Shown here one piece after another: positions 10,176 through 19,221 of a stretch of 64,000 nucleotides of DNA. The translations under genes were made by a program, and so were the position numbers. The first letter of the stretch is position 1, and every line of letters begins with the position of its first letter. The notes under the pieces are model-generated. The model saw only the letters and a program-made list of their open reading frames with translations. It searched no databases and had not been told where the DNA came from. Source of the DNA: Gracilaria domingensis (Eukaryota > Rhodophyta > Florideophyceae > Gracilariales > Gracilariaceae); assembly GCA_022539475.1 (NCBI GenBank), contig VCMS01000059.1, forward strand, positions 124,001 to 188,000, written 5' to 3'.

Positions 10176-10235
10176 AAGCTTTACTGTAGTTTAGAAATAA
10201 GAAACTACCGTCCAAAATAAAGAAGAAGAAGATGA
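10176..10235 (+). repeat. 3' tail of a non-LTR retroelement with (GAA)n end
   Basis: The sequence CTGTAGTTTAGAAATAAG, then AAACTACCGTCCAAAATA and a run of GAAGAAGAAG directly follows the RNase H stop codon. Nearly the same block recurs at 16686-16741, so it is the 3' UTR and simple-repeat tail of a dispersed family. Confidence 0.75.
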
Positions 10236-11509
10236 AGCATAGTAGGTCCTCCCGCTCTCATTCTCTCGTTTATCGTTGAACTCTGACATGCACATTCGTT
10301 GACCCAAGTTTCAGTTTCCGACTGTGCGATGGGTGTCGGCATGGAAAGCATGTCTCTCGGGCGACAAAGAAGCTAAGCTGTTGGCCCTGGCCTGTTGATG
10401 TAAATGGCAATATCTTCCGAAAAAGAACCAGCTCTGGTTTGAGAATTATCAGCGGGTAACCATGCCTCAAGAAAACAAAGTCCGATCAACATTATCATCT
10501 TCTTTGAGCAAATACAAATTAGATCAGATAATCTTCTTCGGGAATCAGTCTTGTTTTAGCGAACAATCTGAGATAAATCGGCCCTTGGTAGAGAATGTTT
10601 CTCTCGCACTGAAGGTCAAGAACTTGCAGATCTTGTCCTATCAAATTGCATGTGGATACGCAGCGTATCATACGTTGCATACATCGCATATGATACAAGC
10701 TGCTTTTCGGTACGTCTCGCGCAGTTCAGGGCCGCCTTTCACATGGATATATCTGCCCTCAACAAAAGAAATCCTCTACAAACGCCCATGCTGATAGTCG
10801 ATAGCCGTCGGCAAAGTGACCAAGATACGATATGTCTGCGGTGAAGTTGTGAACCATAGAAGATCAAAACCAAAAAACGATGAACGTGTTCATCATGACC
10901 GGATCAGTTTTCTGTCGGCATATATCCAGACTGCCCCTTGATATATGTACCGTCGGTACCTTCGTAGATATCTACAAGGGTAGCCCTCTACAGCCGGTAC
11001 TGATAAACCTTACCGCCCTCTACCCGCTGGTACACGCGGTACAGTATCATAGTGTCCGACCGTCGGACACTACTCGGACTCCGACGGTCGGAAGTTAGGT
11101 TATCTGCTCTGTCCCATTTGCCACGTCACTGCTTCGGCAAGGACAAACATTGCTGTGTCACTGTGACCGTTGCCCACAATCATCAGAACAGTCTTTGTCT
11201 CAGTCTCTTGACAGGCTGTTGCTTGGGAATCCCCAGGGACGACGAACTCCTCGCTTCGGAATGATGATTTAATGCAAAAATGGGTCTTTGAGGTCTTCTG
11301 TCCATATTCTGGCCCTTTGTCGAACTAATGTTGGCTCCAATTTGAGTCGCATACTCGCGAACCCAATTTGAACCGAGTGCCGCTGCATCACATTTCACTG
11401 CACATCTCGACGATCACCGTGAGGTTTGATATCTAAAGCTCGTATCGCTCTACTCTCCAGGGATTTGGATCCTGCAAGAGACAGAGGAATTCCTTGCTCA
11501 GATGCGCGA
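10236..11509. other. Intergenic region before the C2-lipase gene
   Basis: No recognisable gene. A frame at 10462-10794 (110 aa, ATG start) has no known domain. The main structure is the palindrome cluster at 10947-11092, listed separately. Confidence 0.5.
10947..11092. repeat. Cluster of four perfect short palindromes
   Basis: Within 146 bp lie GTACCG-T-CGGTAC (10947-10959), GTAGATATCTAC (near 10965), TAGTGTCCGAC-C-GTCGGACACTA (11050-11072, 11-bp arms) and TCCGAC-G-GTCGGA (11080-11092). Three have a single-base centre. A related TACCGTCGGTA with a nearby GATATC recurs near 52012. This could be the end of a small inverted-repeat transposon or a regulatory cluster. Confidence 0.6.
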
Positions 11510-14140
11510 ATGGAGACCGTAAAAGTTCAAGTGGCTAGTGCGCGCAATCTCCGAAGTTCTCTCCTTCACACTCCATCGGCGGTCGTGGAATTGCATACAA
11601 TTCCGGGGTTTCCCGCGGTAGCAGCTTCGGAAGCAATCCCGTCTACTGCAAACCCAGTGTGGGACTTTGTTTATGAGTATGAGGTCAACAATTATCCGCC
11701 CCATAGAGTATCTTTCGTAGTAAATGATTCTAAGCGTCCTAAAGCTGCAACTCTTGGACGTCTATCACTGGAAGTAATCCATCCATTGATGTCAGGATGG
11801 TTTCCTCTATCAGAAGATGAAGCTAGTTCGGCTGAAATATTCCTCACTATTACCTGTAAGAACGCGTGTGAAGGTCGTGGTTCTTTATCTCGTTTAATTA
11901 AGTATGAGCACCCAGACTTCAGAGTTGGAGATAGCTCCAAGATGGAACTGAGACAAGTATCTGATTCCCCAGGTTTTCTCTTTCGAGCTGGTGAGCTCAT
12001 CGTGAGTATTGAGGCTTTTGGTGTACCCCAGTCTGTAGGAAAACCGCACGTCAAGGTATCCCTAAGGGATCAATTCCTAAAGGCCGATGAGACTGAGAGT
12101 TCGGCTGCAGCATGGGAGAAAATGCAGGAGGAGGAACTCGCTCAACAGAATGAGCAAATCGAGACTGGCGAAGCAGACGAAGCGGTAAATGCCTCACACA
12201 TGGACGAGCAAGGGAAACCAGGGGATGAAAGTCGAGTGGACGGGGGAGGTGATTATCATACGCCTGCTGAACATAAGGAAGAAACAGAGATCAGCGAATC
12301 AGATGAAAGTGTTGCAAATTCGAGGACGTGGGATGGGGTTATGCAGTCTGAACCAGTGATTAGTGCCTCCAATGAAGCTCGGACAGGGAGAACCAAAATT
12401 TTAAGGGTTGGATCAATGAGCGTTGGATCCATGCCGCTTGGCGAAGCGCCACGGAAGCTTCTCGAGACGGGAAGAAAAGTTGCGCTGCGGAAGTTACGTT
12501 TCAGTCGAACTAATTCTACTAAGAAAGACGACACAGAGGTTCTGCCGGATGTCTCTCGACTTTCGATTGACGGCGAGATGGAAACAGGAGTTGCAACACG
12601 TCAGAACTCCGAACCTGAACCTTTCTGTAAGGAAAGCCTTGAATCTGGCGTCCTAACTTCCACGAGCAAGGACGACCTATCCCGGAATCCAGACGCTGAG
12701 GCTGAGCAGTACAAGACGAAGTCAGTCCTTTCTAGTCTTAACCCAAGCCTCCGCACTCATTCCAGCACAAAGCTTTTGCCTCGCAAACCGACACAAAGCT
12801 TTGCAATGTTTCCATTTGCTAGATCGGCGAAAAGTCGTCGAGTTGTTGATTTTGGAGCCGTGAGGCTTGCTGTTTTCGCAGGGGAACCTCCCGCAAACTT
12901 GAGAATTCAACTAGTTGACAGAATCTCTAAACTCCCCGGGTCGATGGGTCTTTACAATGACCAAACAATCGACCTGAGAGGAGCTCAGGATTTGGAGTGT
13001 TCTTGCGGCGTGGGTCGTACCGGACATATACTATACTATCAAATGAATGATTCCGGTCCGATGAATGGGAAAGTTGTCTTGCGCATATTCATACGGATGC
13101 GAACATGGAAACCAAAAGCATACACTAATAATGTCACTCAACACTTCCTGAATATACTTCCCCGTATAGATGACACAGCACAAGAATTTAAGGAAGCTTT
13201 TCCAGAAGCTGAGAAACTAACATATCTCCTCATTGGTGGCTTATTCACAGATCACTACCCTACGTACTTCGAGAAGAACATCCAATACTTGCAGGAAAGC
13301 CTTTGTTTACCCAGAGTGCAATCCGTTCCAATTCACACAGAGGGAAGCGTTGAAAGGAATACTAAGATAATCAGGGATTCAGTTATGAGAACATGTAGAG
13401 GGGCGAAGTCAGTTGTATTGATAGGGCACTCAAAGGGGGGTGTGGACGCCACTGCTGTTATACAGGGTTATCCCGAAATCATACCTTTCCTCTATGGCAT
13501 CATTACGTTTCAAGCCCCTTTCGGAGGTACATTTCTTGTCGATTTTGTCGCACAAAGCAGATTCGCAGTATCTGCAATCAAGCGTATCATAGAAGGTTTA
13601 TGGAAAGGAGATCAAGAATCTGTTCAAGATCTATGCTACTCGTCCCGCCTCAAGGCACTTGGAATGGTTACTACCACTACTGAGACCTCGCTCCAAGATG
13701 TGGAAGCGGCGGACGTTCGGGCGATACGCTCGGGCAACCCTGTTGTTAAAACAGAGCACCCGCTTTCGACTGATATTGACATTTTTAAGCAGATGCCAAT
13801 CGTTAGCTTCGGTAGCTTCGCGTCTTTTGATCTGCTTGGTATTCGAAGTGCAGCGACAGCGGCGGGAATCGCATCAATGTCACCAGCAGCTAAAGCTGTA
13901 CTAGACCATACTGGCTTTCTTTGTGATGGGTTGGTAACTTCGAATGATGCTAGAATACCGTTCTCTGATTTTGTGTCGCTTGAGGATATGATGCACACAG
14001 AGCCCGCTTTGTACGTGCATGGTACGAATTACCCGCCAGGAAAGCTTACCGCCAGCGCTTTAGTCCTATTGTTTGAGATGGTTCGACGACGGACGGGGCA
14101 AAATTCGTCCCAACAGAATCTTGAAGTTCGAGACCAATGA
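11510..14140 (+). CDS. C2-domain alpha/beta-hydrolase (lipase-like)
   Basis: 876 aa from the ATG at 11510; the frame is open earlier but only from a non-ATG codon, and the C2 fold begins right at METVKVQVASARNLRSS. Residues 1-115 are a C2 domain (NPVWDFVYEYEV is the typical strand), followed by a low-complexity acidic and Ser-rich linker (about 200-440) and a second beta-rich region. The C-terminal 300 residues are a lipase-type hydrolase: strand LTYLLIGGLFTDHYPTYF, nucleophile elbow GHSKGG with Ser641, and a DGLVTSNDARIP stretch and His829 (MMHTEP) as likely Asp and His of the triad. C2 domains usually bind membranes with calcium, so a peripheral membrane lipid esterase is the likely role; the substrate cannot be read. 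No intron seen. Confidence 0.7.
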   Translation: METVKVQVASARNLRSSLLHTPSAVVELHTIPGFPAVAASEAIPSTANPVWDFVYEYEVNNYPPHRVSFVVNDSKRPKAATLGRLSLEVIHPLMSGWFPLSEDEASSAEIFLTITCKNACEGRGSLSRLIKYEHPDFRVGDSSKMELRQVSDSPGFLFRAGELIVSIEAFGVPQSVGKPHVKVSLRDQFLKADETESSAAAWEKMQEEELAQQNEQIETGEADEAVNASHMDEQGKPGDESRVDGGGDYHTPAEHKEETEISESDESVANSRTWDGVMQSEPVISASNEARTGRTKILRVGSMSVGSMPLGEAPRKLLETGRKVALRKLRFSRTNSTKKDDTEVLPDVSRLSIDGEMETGVATRQNSEPEPFCKESLESGVLTSTSKDDLSRNPDAEAEQYKTKSVLSSLNPSLRTHSSTKLLPRKPTQSFAMFPFARSAKSRRVVDFGAVRLAVFAGEPPANLRIQLVDRISKLPGSMGLYNDQTIDLRGAQDLECSCGVGRTGHILYYQMNDSGPMNGKVVLRIFIRMRTWKPKAYTNNVTQHFLNILPRIDDTAQEFKEAFPEAEKLTYLLIGGLFTDHYPTYFEKNIQYLQESLCLPRVQSVPIHTEGSVERNTKIIRDSVMRTCRGAKSVVLIGHSKGGVDATAVIQGYPEIIPFLYGIITFQAPFGGTFLVDFVAQSRFAVSAIKRIIEGLWKGDQESVQDLCYSSRLKALGMVTTTTETSLQDVEAADVRAIRSGNPVVKTEHPLSTDIDIFKQMPIVSFGSFASFDLLGIRSAATAAGIASMSPAAKAVLDHTGFLCDGLVTSNDARIPFSDFVSLEDMMHTEPALYVHGTNYPPGKLTASALVLLFEMVRRRTGQNSSQQNLEVRDQ

Positions 14141-14240
14141 GCAAACTTGTAAATAAGACCCATATGAACCTGCACAAAGATACGACGATCTGTTGGGTTT
14201 CTCAAACAGTAGCTTTATTCCAAGTAATAACCACACTTTC

Positions 14241-15990
14241 TTACGGCGCCTGGTCCATTGAGTCGGCAGCTTGCATGTCACGTGGTTTGGGTCCACCAGC
14301 CCTCTTGGCCATAATTATTTGATCTACCCTCAGGATGTTACACACCGCATCAGTAGCCAGCTTGATAGCCCAATGCTTGGTAATCAAGAGGTCGAATATT
14401 TGACCATTCATAGAGTCTGCAACAACTCCACCTTCAATATCCAGTCCAGCAGTTGCTTTCCCAGCTGCATGGGCTGCAACTAAACTACTGATTATGTTTG
14501 TCGCATCAAAACCAGAAGTCTCCGCAAGTACCCGGGGAATGACCTCCAAAGCCTCTGCATACTTCTTTATCGCATACTGATCCAATCCGGGTCTTGCTTC
14601 CGCGAATTCAATTAGCTTTCTTGAAAGCTCGATTTCGCATGCGCCAGCTCCAGCCACGAACCGCGGATCTCTTGTAATTCCTTTGAACACGTTGACGGCA
14701 TCGTCAATAGACCTATCAATATCATCGAGAAGGTTTTGTGTGGATGCTCGCACAAGAATGGTAGCAATTCTTGATCCTTCTTTGTCTTGCTTGAAAACAA
14801 TGCATTTTGTAGACCCGATTTCCTGCACCTCAACATGGTCTGCTCGCCCTTGCTCATCAGTTGTTGGTACGTTCATCTTTGCTAATGCAATAGCTCCCGT
14901 AGTTCTCGCAATGCGACGAAGGTCAAATTTGGATTGACAGCGAATAACCATTATCTTGTACTTCTCCAAAAAGTGCATGGCGACTTCACCGAATTTCGGA
15001 GCCGCAATAACTGTTACTCCAGCCTCAGAGATAGATTTGATTTTCGATTCCAACATAAGCTCTTCAGACTTGTTGTAGTTTGTGAACTCTTTTGCCGATT
15101 TGAGTAAGACTGTTCCTTTCGTCTCGGATTGAGAGGCCTCAAAGTCACAAGTGTAAATGGCAACTCTCGCGTTTTTAACCTTAGTAATAGTTCCCTCAGC
15201 GTCTCTCAAAAGCACCGCACCATTTACAACAGCCGAGTCAGAGACAGAACCTCCTAAAACCTTGGCAACCCTTACGTTTTCAACACTAAACATATTAATG
15301 TTTGCGGGAAGTACCGAGACACATGCCTTCGTGACCAAGCGCGCCAAAATCGACTCAAGCCCATAGTGTTTCGATGCAAGAGCCGGTGACATGGCTGTCG
15401 AAACCGCGTCAACATCTTTGATGTTTGGAACTTTGTGCACACCAAGACCCTCCAGAATCGCCAACGCCTCTTCAGCTGCTCGCTCGTAACCTAACGAATG
15501 CAGTTCAAAGAAAACACGTCTCGGTCAGGAAAAAGCCACATTTTTCGTCATCCTGGGAAGAATATGCTGAAGTAGAAGATGGAAACTTACCCTTAACAAT
15601 ATCAGCGGTTGGTAGCCCCATACGCAACAGTTTTTCGGCCTGATCCAAGAGCTCTCCAGCAAATGCTACCACAAATCCTGTCCCATCTCCAACTTCTCGT
15701 TCTTGGGCCTCGCTTGCCATGACAATCAGCTTCGCAGCTGGATGAATCACTTCAAGTTCTCGAACGATTGTAGCCGCATCTGAGGTTACAAACAGTTTTC
15801 CCAAATGGTTCACGATCATCTTGTTCATTCCACTAGGACCAAGAGATGTCCGAACTATCGCACTGAGTTGTCTGCAGGCATCGATGTTTCTTGCAACAGC
15901 CTCATCGAGACCTGTGATATGTTTGCTTCCTTCTTTCAAAAGGGATGACAGTCCCTGATTGGGAAGAAAACTTCCTGAGTTTGGTCCCAT
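14241..15990 (-). CDS. CCT8: T-complex protein 1 subunit theta (CCT8), two exons
   Basis: Exon 1 is 15591-15990, the intron 15491-15590 (GTAAGT to TTAG, 100 nt) and exon 2 14241-15490. The joined protein has 549 aa, the normal size of CCT theta. Group II chaperonin motifs are present: TSLGPSGMNKMI, the ATP-binding VGDGTGFVVAFAGELL, and FVAGAGACEIELSR near the C-terminal equatorial domain. GDGTGF in place of GDGTT and the sequence context point to the theta subunit. The ring complex folds actin, tubulin and other cytosolic proteins using ATP. Its 3' end lies 100 bp from the 3' end of the C2-lipase gene. Confidence 0.95.
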
Positions 15991-16685
15991 TGCAAGACTT
16001 CACAATACGCAGTTCTCGTTTTGAACCAAGTATTGAGGCTTTCCGGTCAATCGAAGAAATGTTCCGCACAGCTTGGTAATCGTCGATGTACCCTGTCTGT
16101 CTATCCGGATCGTGTCGAATGCTGGATCAAGGTATACTGCGAAAATGCACAGAAAAGTGAACAATTCTGCTCAATTCTGTACTTTAAAAGAGCCGGCTTT
16201 GAAAACCGCCGGTTTTCAAAGGCGGAGAGAAAGTAAAGATGTGTTCAATTGCATTAATTTTAATTTATTATAATTAACTTTCATTCATAATGATTTGACC
16301 ATGAACTTGCGACCCAGGTTTAAAAGCTAAAAAGCTAAAAAGCCAATGCCTTCTGCTCTCGCTCTCCGTTTCTTTTGGGTGGAGCAGCCGTAGCATACCA
16401 CCTGGCGCAAAAGCTTGAAGCACGCAAGTCAAACAGCTCTGCTCGTTGAACGATGTAGAGTTTTCTCCCTCTGATATAGATACACACGGAGCAGTGGAGC
16501 CGAGCGCGATGAACTTGAACGCTATGCAAAAAAGTTTTGGTCTTCAGCTTTGTTTTTATCTCTCTCATACAGGCACACTAGTTTAACTAGAATTAAGTGC
16601 AGAGCGTTCCTCAAAGGAGCGCTCCCTCATTAGGAAGGCCAGCACAATTGGCTCTGTCCGCAAATTCACTTGTACTTTCGACGTA

Positions 16686-16741
16686 GTCTTTGCTGTAGTT
16701 TAGCAATAAGAAACTACCGTCCAAAATAGAGAAGAAGAAGA
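16686..16741 (+). repeat. Second copy of non-LTR retroelement 3' tail
   Basis: Nearly identical to 10176-10235: CTGTAGTTTAGCAATAAG, ACTACCGTCCAAAATAGA and GAAGAAGAAG. The body of this copy is not recognisable upstream, so it is a severely truncated insertion. Confidence 0.7.
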
Positions 16742-16747
16742 ACGCTG

Positions 16748-16803
16748 TCTTCTCTCTCTCTCTCTCTCTCTCTTTCTCTTTATTTATATATCTCTCTCTC
16801 TCT
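16748..16803. repeat. TC/CT microsatellite
   Basis: Two runs of alternating T and C separated by a short AT-rich piece. It immediately follows the retroelement tail and may have grown from it. Confidence 0.85.
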
Positions 16804-16996
16804 GTTTATGGGTGTAATAGTCTAATTCCGGCATACTACAGAGCGTTTCTGTTGAAAGAAACGTTCTCTCACCAGGAAGGCAAAAATTTATTTACATGAA
16901 TTCGAACCTGATTACGACCTAGTCTAAAGCGCTTCTGGTCACAGAAACGTTCTCTCACGAGAAAAGCTAGTACAAAGAGTAGTCTATTAGAATATC

Positions 16997-17165
16997 TCCT
17001 TGTAGATGCGGTGACAGCTCTATCCTTACGTAGAAAGACCATCGAAGCGCTCGTGTGGCTAAAATCCACCATATCCGCGAAATTCCCAAAAGGATTTCAG
17101 CCGTGGAGTTCATATGGACTCCGAATGAACATGACTTCATGCTCATGTATGAAGCGATTATTGCC
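16997..17165 (+). pseudogene. Possible decayed RNase H fragment
   Basis: One frame reads LVDAVTALSLRRKTIEALVW and, after a one-base shift, AVEFIWTPNEHDF. An Asp-bearing strand followed at the right distance by a W-P motif is the pattern of the RNase H third and fourth strands in the non-LTR copies nearby. The evidence is thin. Confidence 0.3.
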
Positions 17166-17360
17166 CCACTTCTTCTTCTTCTTTAGAGAGTTTTGTCGGT
17201 CACAGAGAAACAGAAGTACAACATCACATCTCTGTCTTGGAAACAGACATTCTTAAGGAGGGAGAATTACGTTTAGCTTAGCGTACTTTTCCTGCTCTTC
17301 GCAATGAGGAGTTGCAGATCATACTAAAGAAGAAGAAGAAGGAAACCGAAGGCACAAATA

Positions 17361-17510
17361 GTGAACAATGTGAAGACGAAACCACTTCTTGCAGAAGCTC
17401 CAGATTTGTTTGCGAGCGAGCAATGCATGCGAAGGGCAGAAGTGACACTGGCGCAGCTCTACACTGGACATGTTGCAGGTCTTCATCCAGTCGCATCATA
17501 TCTTAATGGT
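17361..17510 (+). pseudogene. Fragment of non-LTR retroelement RNase H C-terminus
   Basis: The translation contains RRAEVTLAQLYTGHVAGLHP followed by VASYLNG. It lines up with RRGEVLLAQFYTEHVPFLHP then VASYLEN of the gene at 9147-10175 and with the fragment at 30271-30900. Only this block survives; a run of AAGAAGAAGAAG just upstream may be the tail of another copy. Confidence 0.65.
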
Positions 17511-17630
17511 AGAACTGAACGGGACTCAAGCGATCCGCCTTCACGTGGTGAGTCTGTCTTCCTTTAGGAAGCAAAACGGATCTGCGGTCGGGTCTCCAAC
17601 GGAGGCCAGCATCTTTTCAGGCTAACGAAG

Positions 17631-17966
17631 ATGAAAAAATCGAAAAACAACAGCGGAAGGAGAATTCTGCGCGTTCTTCAACTCAACTGCCGCGGCCTTC
17701 TCGCGGCGGGGAAGCGCGCAGAAATTGCGCGATTAGCACACAAGAGCAGAGCAGACGTCCTCTGTTTGCAAGAAACCCACTTACGAAACGGAGATCGGAG
17801 TCCAAAGATTCAGGGCTACGCAGTCGTTGGACGGTGTGATAGAAAGGAAGGATATGGAAATGGCGGACGTGGAGGTGGTGTCGCGACGTATCAGAGAACA
17901 GACATGAGTTTGGACCTTCTCACAGAGAACTCCCTCAGCGATGGCATAGAGAGAGTAACCGTTTTG
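17631..17966 (+). pseudogene. Non-LTR retroelement ORF, endonuclease N-terminus, cut by LTR element A
   Basis: The frame starts with an ATG and reads VLQLNCRGLLAAGKRAEIA and then ADVLCLQETHLRN. These are the N and QETH blocks of the endonuclease/exonuclease/phosphatase domain that nicks target DNA in LINE-type elements. At 17967 the frame runs into the LTR of element A and the rest of the endonuclease and the whole reverse transcriptase are absent. Confidence 0.85.
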
Positions 17967-18782
17967 TGTAGTGCAACGCGATTGCGGGACTCCTTCGCTG
18001 ATGCGATTCATAACATGCACGGCGATGCCGGGAGGTGGTGGCACACAGTATGAGTAACTGGTGAGATCAGCCCATTCTTGGGTATACTTAATATTAGAAT
18101 TAGTGTTATGAGGCGCACGGCTTAGCCGGTGAGTCACACACGTGTGGGAAGTTTGCACCCATTAGTTGGGGTATTTTAGATGTTTATTCTAGATATTTTC
18201 GCTACAACGCTTGACAGTGGGTTGGCACTCTACACTACTTAGTAGGTTGAGCTGCACCCATTGTCGGGGAAGTAAACGGAACAACCGAGTGTTCGGCTCT
18301 GATGTTTCACCCTTGGTGACCGATATCCTCCTCCTGGAGAGTCGACACCTTGTGCAGGGTTCATCATCCGCCTCGCGGCATCATTAACACCACTACCGCT
18401 TTCGCGTGTTTACTTTGTGTGTGTTTTCTTTATTTCTGTCCCTGTTATACAGGTAGCACTACTTGGTGTACCGGTGCATACCGTTCGTGGCTCGGCACAC
18501 TCGCGTGGGCTACTACCGCTCTCGCGTGTCATCGCCACACTCGTGGGTACCGCGTGCTACGCACGTGACGCTACTGCCGACTTGTGTCGTGTGTTCTCTA
18601 CCGCTGGACGCGTCTTCTTCGCCGCTTCGCTCCCTCCATTACTTGGGAAGGGTCGACCCCGGTCTTACACCCGGCATTGCCGTGTCGTACCTGTGGGAGC
18701 GCTCTACTGCTGTGCTCGCCTCTTGAGAGAGGGTCTGAACCGCCTTTGCGTGTCTTTCCCCATCGCTGGGTTTTGCACAACA
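17967..18782 (+). repeat. 5' LTR of element A
   Basis: 816 bp, TGTAGTGCAACG to TTTGCACAACA. It matches 29455-30270 with differences such as T/C near 18334, A/C near 18451 and a few in the 18490-18600 stretch. Confidence 0.95.
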
Positions 18783-18784
18783 AT

Positions 18785-18802
18785 TGGTCTCCCGACTTAG
18801 AA
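18785..18802 (+). other. Candidate primer-binding site of element A
   Basis: Two bases after the 5' LTR lies TGGTCTCCCGACTTAGAA. The same 18 nt follow the 5' LTR of the otherwise diverged element B, and the start TGG fits pairing with a tRNA CCA end. I could not assign the tRNA. Confidence 0.6.
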
Positions 18803-19221
18803 GTCGCGTTGATCCAGCAAGTTGGTTTTCTGATCAATTTCCGGTTTGCCGGTTCGTATCTGGTCGTGGAGATACACTACACAGTTTCTACTGGAAGGCT
18901 TTGCCGACAGACGTCGTGTTGGTACTGCTTTCCTCATTTTGCGTTGTTGTTTGGACACGGTTTACTACCGGTGGCACTACCTATTTCCGTAGTGTGTGAT
19001 TCCCGTCGGTACGGTTGTTGTCACCCCGTTTGGGTTGTCTACCGTTCCCAGCAATCTGGTCGAGTCAGCCCTAATTCCGTATACGGCTGTTCCCGTTGGT
19101 ACGGTTGGTTCGTCCGATTTGTCGGTTATCGTCACTCGTGTGAGGACGCTACACTCATTCGAGGTTAATTTGTTGTTTGCTTTCCTGGTCCCAGTTTTCT
19201 GGTTGTATCTCGTCGTGGACG
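18803..19221 (+). other. Untranslated leader of element A
   Basis: About 420 bp between the primer site and the gag start. It holds several related TCGGTACGGTT / TTGGTACGGTT stretches but no ORF with a recognisable product. Confidence 0.5.

Larger units (their letters stand above)
15991..16996. other. Intergenic region with degenerate repeats
   Basis: No gene seen. Three diverged copies of a motif like GAGCGTTTCT...GAAACGTTCTCTCA followed by an A/G-rich GGAAGGC stretch lie near 16600, 16842 and 16928; each is a small imperfect inverted repeat. A similar GAGCGTTCTCACCAAG occurs at 49797. They may be leftovers of a dispersed element. Confidence 0.4.

Noticed and set aside
16900-16930. Possible tRNA T-loop (GGTTCGAATTC on the minus strand)
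   Set aside because: No matching acceptor, D or anticodon arms could be found around it.
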